This document shows, piece by piece, positions 1-4,792 of a stretch of 7,802 bases of DNA. A model generated the notes under the pieces. The model worked only from the letters and a program-made list of their open reading frames with translations. It made no database searches and had not been told where the DNA came from. The translations under genes were made by a program, and so were the position numbers. The DNA comes from Oscillospiraceae bacterium (GTDB lineage: Bacteria > Bacillota > Clostridia > Oscillospirales > Oscillospiraceae). Numbering within the stretch: position 1 is the stretch's first letter; each line of letters begins with the position of its first letter. The DNA lies in the NCBI GenBank assembly GCA_902766215.1, contig CACXCV010000038.1, positions 1-7,802 of the forward strand, in the 5' to 3' direction.

Positions 1-482
1 AGGGCGTCCTCGGTGTCGGTAAGCAGCAGCGTGCCCTTTTCAATCTGCATGTCCGCACCCTCGCCGGCGATGCGCGAGAGGACGACCACCGCCGCGTCGT
101 TGGCAGCGGCCAGCGCCTCGAGATCCAGCATGTGAGGGGGCAGCTCCTCATAATAGTTTTTGTCGTTTTCGGTGAACAGGCCCTGCCGCTGGATCGGGTG
201 CTCCAGCGCCCAGGCGCGATAGGCCCGGGCGGCCAGCTCGTCCACCACCAGGTTTTCGCAGGCGGACAGCCCCTCAAGCACATTGACCGACTTGACGTTG
301 TTTACATCGCCCGAGCCGGTGCCGCCTTTGACAGTGTACAGCTGCCCGATGCCGAACACGGCCAGATGGGTCTGGGGAGCAAGGGGCAGCAGCTGACCCT
401 CGTTTTTCAGCAGAACCATGCTTTCTGCGGCGGCTCTGCGCGCCACGGCGGCGCTGGCCTTCATACGGGGGGTAAATTCCAT
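1..482 (-). CDS. Glycoside hydrolase family 3 (beta-glucosidase-type), N-terminal part, cut by window edge
   Basis: Only the first 160 codons are visible; the gene continues past the left edge. The protein starts MEFTPRMKASAAVARRAAAE and has the motif ESMVLLKNEGQLLPL (residues 20-34), then AVFGIGQLYTVKGGTGSGDV (41-60) and SRIAGEGAD (136-144). These belong to the alpha/beta sandwich domain usually called the GH3 C-terminal domain. Here that domain comes first, which matches the permuted GH3 enzymes known from rumen and gut clostridia, where the catalytic barrel follows. Such enzymes hydrolyse terminal beta-glucosides or related beta-glycosides. No signal peptide is seen, so it is probably cytoplasmic. 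The start is ATG at 482, preceded by GAAAGGAG with a 10-base spacing. It diverges from the gene at 707. The family call is firm; the substrate cannot be given from this part. Confidence 0.9.
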   Translation of the reverse strand, partial: MEFTPRMKASAAVARRAAAESMVLLKNEGQLLPLAPQTHLAVFGIGQLYTVKGGTGSGDVNNVKSVNVLEGLSACENLVVDELAARAYRAWALEHPIQRQGLFTENDKNYYEELPPHMLDLEALAAANDAAVVVLSRIAGEGADMQIEKGTLLLTDTEDA

Positions 483-522
483 GATTGACGCACTCCTTTC
501 ATGCTTCAGGCATGCTGTAAAA

Positions 523-552
523 ATTATAGCACACGGGTGCGCCCGACTGCAA
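523..552 (-). promoter_or_regulatory. Extended -10 promoter of the GH3 gene
   Basis: Reading the minus strand, a perfect TATAAT (523-528) is preceded by TGC, giving an extended -10 (TGN-TATAAT). A weak -35, TTGCAG (547-552), lies 18 bases upstream. The expected transcription start is near 516, about 34 bases before the GH3 start codon. A short inverted repeat, CATGC-TTCAG-GCATG (500-514), lies just inside the transcript and could be an operator. That last point is inference. Confidence 0.7.
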
Positions 553-600
553 GAGCCACTTCGCCGGCAAAGACGGGGGAAGCGGCCGGCTGCGCCCGGT

Positions 601-637
601 CTGTCGCCGCCGCCACAATCTGTGGTGGCGGCGACAG
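601..637. other. 17-bp hairpin in the divergent intergenic region
   Basis: CTGTCGCCGCCGCCACA (601-617) pairs with TGTGGTGGCGGCGACAG (621-637) across a 3-base loop; the only imperfection would be a G-U pair in RNA. A run of five T (645-649) follows eight bases after the stem on the plus strand, so it weakly resembles a plus-strand terminator. No plus-strand gene lies upstream of it in the window. It could be a leader structure, the end of an unannotated short RNA, or an insulator between the divergent genes. Confidence 0.75.
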
Positions 638-664
638 CGTTGGCTTTTTCCCGCGGGGCGGGAC

Positions 665-673
665 TGGTACCAT
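665..673 (+). promoter_or_regulatory. Weak candidate extended -10 for the exported-protein gene
   Basis: TGG-TACCAT (665-673) fits an extended -10 with four of six core matches, and would start transcription near 680, shortly before the AGGAGG at 692. No convincing -35 is present upstream. If it is real, the hairpin at 601-637 lies outside the transcript. This is a guess based on position and partial match only. Confidence 0.25.
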
Positions 674-706
674 GGGGCAAACCAATGCATCAGGAGGTAC
701 AATACG

Positions 707-1405
707 ATGCTGCAAACATGGCTTCGGCGCAGCTCGGCGCTGCTGGCGGCGGGCGCAATGCTGCTCTCCAGCGCGGCGGTGCTGGCCGCCCCCGGCCCCG
801 CGCCGGACGATTTTCTCCCCGGGGACACGCTGCTGCCCGCTCCGTTCTGGCAGGCGGAGACGCTGCTGGAGGATGAGCCGGCGGAGCCGGCGGCCAAGCC
901 GGATCCGATGGAACCGGCAGCCGAGCCGGTGCGCTTTCTGCTGCGGCTGCCGCCGGAGGGCGGCACGCCGGCGCTGATCGACGAGGCGGGCGAGACATGG
1001 TGCTTCTCCGGCGAGGCGGAGACGCGCTGCGTTTCCGTCGTGCCGGGGGAATACACGCTGGTCTGCGGCGTCCGCAGCGCCGCGCTGCGGGTGGAGGACG
1101 ACGGCAGCGTGGCGGTGCTGAGCGGCGAGGCTGCCTGGGACGGCGAGCAGCTGACCATCGGCCTGTACGGCACGCTGGAGCTGTACTGTGCCGTTGTGCC
1201 CGACAGCCCGCGCATGGTGTCCCTGACCGCCGCCGGTGAGACGCATACGCTGCCGGCGGCCTATGACCCGCTGCTGGATGATGGGCGGGGCTGCGTGGTG
1301 TGCCACCGGCTGACGCTGCCGGCCGGCACGGTGGAGCTGGTCTGCGGCGGGCTGAGCCAGCGGGTGGCCCTGCAGCCGGGGCAGACGCTCCGGGTGGAAT
1401 TTTAA
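707..1405 (+). CDS. Exported protein of unknown function with two PEGA-like repeats
   Basis: I do not recognise this 232-residue protein. It starts with a clear signal peptide: positive residues R7-R8, a hydrophobic stretch at 11-26, and a likely cleavage after VLA (A27). There is no lipobox cysteine at that site. A Pro/Ala/Glu-rich acidic linker (about 55-75) leads into a region that looks all-beta. Two segments resemble each other: PGEYTLVCG (113-121) and AGTVELVCG (206-214), each followed by a strand-turn-strand pattern ending GSVAVL or GQTLRVEF. This recalls PEGA-type surface beta repeats. Seven cysteines (99, 108, 120, 161, 196, 199, 213) are all in the mature part, including CVVC at 196-199. 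AGGAGG at 692-697 with a 9-base spacing supports the ATG at 707. It is followed 66 bases later by a small gene on the same strand, probably co-transcribed. Export is well supported; the function is unknown. Confidence 0.8.
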   Translation: MLQTWLRRSSALLAAGAMLLSSAAVLAAPGPAPDDFLPGDTLLPAPFWQAETLLEDEPAEPAAKPDPMEPAAEPVRFLLRLPPEGGTPALIDEAGETWCFSGEAETRCVSVVPGEYTLVCGVRSAALRVEDDGSVAVLSGEAAWDGEQLTIGLYGTLELYCAVVPDSPRMVSLTAAGETHTLPAAYDPLLDDGRGCVVCHRLTLPAGTVELVCGGLSQRVALQPGQTLRVEF

Positions 1406-1410
1406 CCAGT

Positions 1411-1439
1411 GGGACCCGCAGCTGGATAATTGCGGTCCC
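1411..1439. other. Stem-loop between the exported-protein gene and the 63-residue gene
   Basis: GGGACCCGCA (1411-1420) pairs with TGCGGTCCC (1431-1439) with one bulged C and a 10-base loop. It starts six bases after the stop codon at 1405. No T-run follows, so it is not a normal intrinsic terminator; it more likely sits in an intercistronic RNA, where it could affect stability or partial read-through. Confidence 0.5.
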
Positions 1440-1471
1440 CGCGGCGCAGACTAGTCCCGAGGTGAGAACGC

Positions 1472-1663
1472 ATGCAGATTCCCATGGACAGCGAGCTGCC
1501 CCTGGGCCTGGGCATGGCGCTGGCGCGCAACCCGGCGGCCATGGCGGCCTTTACGGCCATGAGCCCGCAGGAGCGCCGCGCCGTCATCGAGGGCACGCAC
1601 CAGGTCCGTTCGGCAGCGGAAATGCAGCAGTATGTCGCCGCACTGGGCGGCAGCCGGCTATAA
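1472..1663 (+). CDS. Small conserved-looking protein of unknown function (63 aa)
   Basis: The predicted protein has a short N-terminal segment MQIPMDSELP, then LGLGMALARNPAAMAAFTAM (11-30), SPQERRAVIEGTH (31-43) and a final amphipathic stretch SAAEMQQYVAAL (47-58). It has no signal peptide or membrane segment and is probably a small helical cytoplasmic protein. The pattern of a few helices with a central SPQER-type helix start resembles small proteins common in clostridia, but I cannot name a family. GAGGTG at 1459-1464 lies 7 bases before the ATG at 1472; the in-frame ATG at 1484 would be too far from it. The gene lies between a stem-loop and a strong terminator, which supports it being real. 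Function unknown. Confidence 0.7.
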   Translation: MQIPMDSELPLGLGMALARNPAAMAAFTAMSPQERRAVIEGTHQVRSAAEMQQYVAALGGSRL

Positions 1664-1667
1664 CAGC

Positions 1668-1707
1668 AAAGCAGTGCCCCCGGCCAATGGCCGGGGGCAC
1701 TGCTTTT
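1668..1707. terminator. Bidirectional intrinsic terminator shared by convergent genes
   Basis: AAAGCAGTGCCCCCGGCC (1668-1685) pairs perfectly over 18 bases with 1689-1706 across the loop AAT. On the plus strand the stem runs into TTTTGTAT, ending the 63-residue gene five bases after its stop. On the minus strand it lies ten bases after the lysC stop, with a poorer T-run (TTTGCTGTTA). The A-rich start and T-rich end of the stem are typical of two-way terminators. Confidence 0.92.
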
Positions 1708-1716
1708 GTATAGAAT

Positions 1717-2187
1717 TCAGTCAAAAAACTTGCTGTGGATGGCCCGCACAGCGCGGTCGGCCTGCGCCTTGTCGATGAGCACCGACACCTTGATCTCGCT
1801 GGTGGAGATCATCTGGATGTTGATGTGCTCTTCATACAGGGCCTGGAACATGGCCGCAGCAATGCCCGGCGTGTTGAGCATGCCGCCGCCGACGATCGAA
1901 ACCTTGGCCACGTCCTTGCGCACGTCCAGGTGGTCAAAGCCCAGCTCGTCGCGGTTGGCCTCCAGCACGGCGGCGGCCTCGTCGCAGTCGGCCAGATCCA
2001 CGGTGAAGCTGATGTCCTTGGAGTCGCCGCGGCCAATGGACTGCAGAATCACGTCCACGTCAATTTTTTTCTTTGCCAGCAGCGAGAAGAGCTGATAGGC
2101 CACGCCCGGCTCGTTGTTCAGGCCCACCAGGGCGATGCGGGCGATGCTGCAATCCTTGGCCACGCCGCTGATAATGACTTTCTCCAT
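1717..2187 (-). CDS. Predicted aspartokinase beta subunit from an in-frame internal start
   Basis: In-frame ATG codon 246 of lysC (2187 down to 2185) begins MEKVIISGVAKD and would give a 156-residue protein made only of the two ACT domains. A near-perfect AAGGAGGT lies seven bases upstream, within the linker between the kinase and ACT regions. In Bacillus subtilis LysC and in Corynebacterium, the beta subunit is made from just such an internal start and joins alpha in an alpha2beta2 enzyme, carrying effector-binding surfaces. The size and place match that system closely. Expression here is inferred from the ribosome-binding site and homology. Confidence 0.75.
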   Translation of the reverse strand: MEKVIISGVAKDCSIARIALVGLNNEPGVAYQLFSLLAKKKIDVDVILQSIGRGDSKDISFTVDLADCDEAAAVLEANRDELGFDHLDVRKDVAKVSIVGGGMLNTPGIAAAMFQALYEEHINIQMISTSEIKVSVLIDKAQADRAVRAIHSKFFD

Positions 2188-2922
2188 TTTGACTACCTCC
2201 TTGACGATGGTGCCCGGCACATTTGCAAAGCTTGTAAGCACTTCCAGATCGACATGATACCGCTTGGCCATCTGCACCGAGCGGTTGTGCAGGACCTGCG
2301 CGCCCAGGCTGGCCAGCTCGAGCATCTCGTCATAGGTGATCTCCTGCAATTTTTTCGCGTTGGAAACCAGACGCGGGTCGGCGGTATAAATGCCGTCCAC
2401 ATCGGTAAAAATCTGACACAGGTCGGCCTTCAGCGCCACGGCCAGCGCCACGGCGCTGGTGTCGGACCCGCCGCGGCCCAAGGTGGTGAGGTCGCCGTCG
2501 GGGCTGATGCCCTGAAAACCCGTTACCAGCACAATCCGCTTGCGGTCCAGCTCCATGCGGATGCGGCTGGCGTCCACGCGGCGGATGCGTGCGCCGCTGT
2601 AGCGGCTGTCGGTGTGGATGCCCACCTGCCAGGCGTTGAGACTGACCACCGGGCAGCCCAGCCGCTGGATGGCCATGGCCTCCAGCGCCACCGACATCTG
2701 CTCGCCGCAGGCAAGCAGCATATCCATCTCGCGCTTGGAACCGTTGAGGTTCACTTCTTCCGCCTTGGCAATCAGCTCGTCGGTGGTGTCGCCCTGGGCC
2801 GAGAGCACCACCACCACGTCGTTGCCCTCTTTATATGTATTGGTGATCCGTTCCGCCACGCGGTAGAGCCGCTGGGTGTCGGCCACGGAAGAACCACCGA
2901 ATTTCATCACGATCAGTGCCAT
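1717..2922 (-). CDS. lysC: Aspartate kinase, alpha/beta-type, with tandem ACT domains
   Basis: Phosphorylates L-aspartate with ATP to aspartyl phosphate, the first step toward lysine, threonine and methionine, in the cytoplasm. The 401 residues hold an amino-acid kinase domain (about 1-240) with KFGGSSVAD (7-15), TTLGRGGSDTSAVAL (146-160) and FTDVDGIYTADPR (172-184), then two ACT domains (about 260-401) with NNEPGVA (269-275) and the signature MISTSEIKVSVLI (371-383). The last motif is typical of Bacillus LysC and Corynebacterium-type alpha2beta2 aspartokinases, which are feedback-inhibited by lysine and/or threonine. The start ATG at 2922 has GGGAGG six bases upstream. It is the last gene of the operon, 57 bases behind hom, and ends at the shared terminator. 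An internal start at M246 is described separately. The enzyme call is firm; which amino acid inhibits it cannot be read from the sequence. Which paralogue it is among the cell's aspartokinases is also unknown. Confidence 0.97.
   Translation of the reverse strand: MALIVMKFGGSSVADTQRLYRVAERITNTYKEGNDVVVVLSAQGDTTDELIAKAEEVNLNGSKREMDMLLACGEQMSVALEAMAIQRLGCPVVSLNAWQVGIHTDSRYSGARIRRVDASRIRMELDRKRIVLVTGFQGISPDGDLTTLGRGGSDTSAVALAVALKADLCQIFTDVDGIYTADPRLVSNAKKLQEITYDEMLELASLGAQVLHNRSVQMAKRYHVDLEVLTSFANVPGTIVKEVVKMEKVIISGVAKDCSIARIALVGLNNEPGVAYQLFSLLAKKKIDVDVILQSIGRGDSKDISFTVDLADCDEAAAVLEANRDELGFDHLDVRKDVAKVSIVGGGMLNTPGIAAAMFQALYEEHINIQMISTSEIKVSVLIDKAQADRAVRAIHSKFFD
2195..2202 (-). promoter_or_regulatory. 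Internal Shine-Dalgarno for the aspartokinase beta subunit
   Basis: On the minus strand, AAGGAGGT (eight bases complementary to the 16S 3' end) is followed by AGTCAAA and then ATG. It is stronger than the site in front of lysC itself (GGGAGG). It lies inside codons for IVKEV (residues 239-243), a linker where the amino-acid sequence is free to vary. Confidence 0.8.
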
Positions 2923-2979
2923 ATGAATCCTCCCAAATCTTGTGATACGCCATTCTATGCCGGGATTTGCCGGAAGGCG

Positions 2980-4167
2980 TCACTCCAGCACGGGAAATAT
3001 GCTCAGCGCCGGGGCGCTGCCGGGTAGCTCCAGCGCCGCCGCCCGCGGCATGGGGGGCGTGAGACAGGCGCTCTGCCCCGGCACGGCGGCGGGCAGCACG
3101 GTGCAGCCGGACAGCGGTGCGCCGGCGGTGCGGATATACCAGCGCTGGGGCAGCGCGTCCACCGGGGCCAGGTATGAGCCGTCGCCCGCGGCCCAGCCGA
3201 TGTCCTTGTGCCGGTCGAGGTGCCGGGCGCAGTCGATCAGGTCGCCCACCACGGCCGAGGCCGTGGCCAGCTTGCCCGCGCCGCGGCCATAGAACAGCAC
3301 GTCGTCCACGGCGTTGCCATGCACCAGCACGGCGTTGAATACGCCGTCAACCGAGGCCAGCAGGTGCTCCCCGGGCAGCAGGTGCGGCGACACGCAGCAC
3401 CACACGCGCCCGTCGGGCAGCTGTTTGGCCCGGGCGATGAGCTTGATGTGCAGCCCGGCCGCCGCGGCAAAGGCCATGTCCTCGGCCGTGACGCTGGTGA
3501 TGCCGGCGGTGGGCACCTGTTCGGGCAGCACGGCGCGGCCATAGGCAAGGTCGGCCAGGATGCACAGCTTGCGGCAGGCATCGTGCCCGTCGATGTCGGC
3601 GGCGGGGTTGGCCTCGGCATAGCCCATCTGCTGGGCCTGACGCAGCACCGCGTCAAAGGCGGCGCCTTCGCGGCTCATTTTGGTCAGGATATAGTTGGTG
3701 GTTCCGTTGAGAATGCCGCAGATGTCGGTGATCACGTTGCCGCCCAGATCGTCGGTCAGCGGCCGCAGGATGGGGATGCCCCCGCCCACGCTGGCCTCGA
3801 ACAGAAAGCTGACGTGGTGTTCCCGCGCCAGCTCCAGCAGCTCCTGCCCGTGGGCAGCCACCAGCTCCTTGTTGGAGGTGACCACATGCTTGCCGGCGGC
3901 CAGACAGCGGCGGACAAAGTTCCGCGCTGCGCCCACACCGCCCATGCACTCTGCCACCAGGCGAACCGACGGGTCGGATTCAATGGTTTCAAATTGATGG
4001 ATGACCTTGTCCGCATAGGGACTGTCGGGAAAGTCCCGCAGGTCAAGGATATATTTCAGTTCGATGGGCTCGCCGGCCCGCCGGGCGATCACGGCGGCGT
4101 TTTTGTCCAAAACCTCCGCCACGCCGGAGCCTACGGTGCCAAAGCCCATGATGGCTGCCTGTATCAT
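2980..4167 (-). CDS. hom: Homoserine dehydrogenase with a shortened, ACT-poor C terminus
   Basis: Reduces L-aspartate semialdehyde to L-homoserine with NAD(P)H, the branch point toward threonine and methionine. Of 395 residues, the N-terminal Rossmann fold shows GFGTVGSGV (8-16) and TSNKELVA (97-104, with K100). The catalytic domain shows GILNGTTNYILTKM (151-164) and GYAEANPAADIDGHDACRK (182-200); E185, D196 and K200 correspond to known substrate-binding and catalytic residues. Most family members of this type are about 430 residues and end in an ACT domain. Here, after RWYIR (342-346), only about 50 residues remain; they lack the PGVLA-type helix of ACT, though the end (SIFPVLE) resembles the family's last strand. 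The other two reading frames of this stretch do not restore an ACT domain, so a simple frameshift is unlikely. The start ATG at 4167 has AGGAGA nine bases upstream. It lies 24 bases after the ACT protein gene and 57 before lysC, consistent with one operon. Confidence 0.96.
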   Translation of the reverse strand: MIQAAIMGFGTVGSGVAEVLDKNAAVIARRAGEPIELKYILDLRDFPDSPYADKVIHQFETIESDPSVRLVAECMGGVGAARNFVRRCLAAGKHVVTSNKELVAAHGQELLELAREHHVSFLFEASVGGGIPILRPLTDDLGGNVITDICGILNGTTNYILTKMSREGAAFDAVLRQAQQMGYAEANPAADIDGHDACRKLCILADLAYGRAVLPEQVPTAGITSVTAEDMAFAAAAGLHIKLIARAKQLPDGRVWCCVSPHLLPGEHLLASVDGVFNAVLVHGNAVDDVLFYGRGAGKLATASAVVGDLIDCARHLDRHKDIGWAAGDGSYLAPVDALPQRWYIRTAGAPLSGCTVLPAAVPGQSACLTPPMPRAAALELPGSAPALSIFPVLE

Positions 4168-4191
4168 AACTTCGTTTCTCCTGTCGGTGGG

Positions 4192-4632
4192 TTATCCGGC
4201 CAGAATCTCGGCCCGGATCACGCTTTCGATGTTGGCCAGACGCTTGAGCAGCTCCTCCACCGAGCACTGCATGTCCGAGGTCTCGGCGGACACGGTGACG
4301 GTGGCCAGCCCGCCGGTGGGGATGGTCTGGTTGATGGTCAGAATGTTGGCCCCGTTATAGGCAAAGATGGAGAGGATCCCGGACAGCACGCCCGTTTTGT
4401 CCTTGAGCGTCATCTGAAAGGTTATAATCCGCCCGGCCATCATATTCTGAAAGGGGACGAGCGTGTCCCGATATTTATAAAACGCGCTGCGGCTGATGTC
4501 GGTCATCCGTGTGGCCTCGCCCACGGTGGACGCCTCGCCGGTTTCCAGCAGGCGCTTTGCCTCTGCCACCTTACGGAACACATCCGGCAGCGCGGACGCC
4601 TCGACGATATAGTATTTTGGTTCCTGTGCCAT
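4192..4632 (-). CDS. PheB-like (UPF0735) HTH-ACT domain protein, first gene of the hom-lysC operon
   Basis: The 146-residue protein starts MAQEPKYYIVEASALPDVFR. Residues 34-60 (ASTVGEATRMTDISRSAFYK within it) read like a helix-turn-helix. Residues 69-144 form an ACT domain with LKDKTGVLSGIL (76-87) and NGANILTINQ (93-102). Length and layout match Bacillus PheB, a small ACT protein of uncertain biochemical role. As the leader of an operon with hom and lysC it is a likely amino-acid-responsive regulator, acting on DNA or on the neighbouring enzymes; that is inference. The reading frame is open back to a TTG at 4665, but ATG 4632 has AGGTGGGG six bases upstream and the promoter at 4672-4700 would start RNA close to 4665, so ATG 4632 is preferred. 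The stop is 24 bases before hom. Confidence 0.88.
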   Translation of the reverse strand: MAQEPKYYIVEASALPDVFRKVAEAKRLLETGEASTVGEATRMTDISRSAFYKYRDTLVPFQNMMAGRIITFQMTLKDKTGVLSGILSIFAYNGANILTINQTIPTGGLATVTVSAETSDMQCSVEELLKRLANIESVIRAEILAG

Positions 4633-4665
4633 AATCGACCCCACCTGTCCGTGCCTGAAAATCAA

Positions 4666-4687
4666 ATGTTCATACTACCGCGAACAT
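4666..4687. promoter_or_regulatory. Palindrome overlapping the -10 of the hom operon (candidate operator)
   Basis: ATGTTC (4666-4671) and GAACAT (4682-4687) form a perfect six-base inverted repeat with a 10-base spacer. It covers the -10 and the adjoining spacer, where a bound protein would block RNA polymerase. The HTH-ACT protein encoded immediately downstream is an obvious candidate binder, but nothing in the sequence proves it. Confidence 0.45.
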
Positions 4688-4700
4688 CTTACCATGGCAA
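4672..4700 (-). promoter_or_regulatory. Sigma-A-type promoter of the ACT-hom-lysC operon
   Basis: On the minus strand: -35 TTGCCA (4695-4700, five of six consensus), an exact 17-base spacer, and -10 TAGTAT (4672-4677, four of six). The start would be near 4665, leaving a leader of about 33 bases before ATG 4632. This leaves no room for a long attenuator or riboswitch, so control is more likely at the promoter itself. Confidence 0.72.
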
Positions 4701-4712
4701 GCATGGGAATGC

Positions 4713-4741
4713 AAGCGGCAAATTCTCCTGATTTGCCGCTT
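4713..4741. repeat. 11-bp inverted repeat between the divergent promoter region and the AI-2E gene
   Basis: AAGCGGCAAAT (4713-4723) and ATTTGCCGCTT (4731-4741) are perfect complements around the 7-base loop TCTCCTG. It lies 12 bases upstream of the hom-operon -35 and about 50 bases before the AI-2E start. No T-run follows on the minus strand and only TTT on the plus, so a terminator is unlikely; a protein-binding site or a leader hairpin for the AI-2E gene fits better. Confidence 0.6.
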
Positions 4742-4792
4742 TAGTGCGAAAAATCCTGTCCAATGTGACAAACTGTGCTGGGAGGGACGTTC

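Noticed and set aside
1406..1440. Resemblance to a T-box antiterminator (GTGGGACCCGCA near 1409)
   Set aside because: The core is off consensus (extra C, no exact GGTGGNACCGCG), there is no Stem I or T-run terminator, and the following gene is not an amino-acid gene.
1406..1716. Mobile element, CRISPR or tRNA in the gene-poor gaps
   Set aside because: No terminal repeats, regularly spaced repeats, or cloverleaf with a CCA-type end were found in this gap or the other intergenic regions.
1735..3027. 430-codon plus-strand open frame opposite lysC
   Set aside because: Mirror frame of a firmly identified gene; rich in His, Gln and Val, without motifs.
4633..4665. TTG at 4665 as the start of the ACT protein gene
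   Set aside because: It would lie at or before the predicted transcription start, has no ribosome-binding site, and adds residues not usual for PheB-like proteins; ATG 4632 has both spacing and family length.
4666..4687. LexA (SOS) box reading of the GTTC/GAAC palindrome
   Set aside because: The Gram-positive LexA box has GAAC-N4-GTTC order; here the half-sites are in the opposite order and ten bases apart, and the operon is for amino-acid synthesis.
3208..4731. 507-codon plus-strand open frame opposite hom and the ACT gene
   Set aside because: It lies entirely opposite two well-recognised genes in G+C-rich sequence, where the antisense frame is often free of stops. Its protein is low-complexity (Gly, His, Gln, Val) with no domain motif and no good ribosome-binding site.
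4775..4792. GTG at 4775 as the start of the AI-2E gene
   Set aside because: The GGGAGGG at 4780-4786 lies downstream of it and is correctly spaced for ATG 4793.
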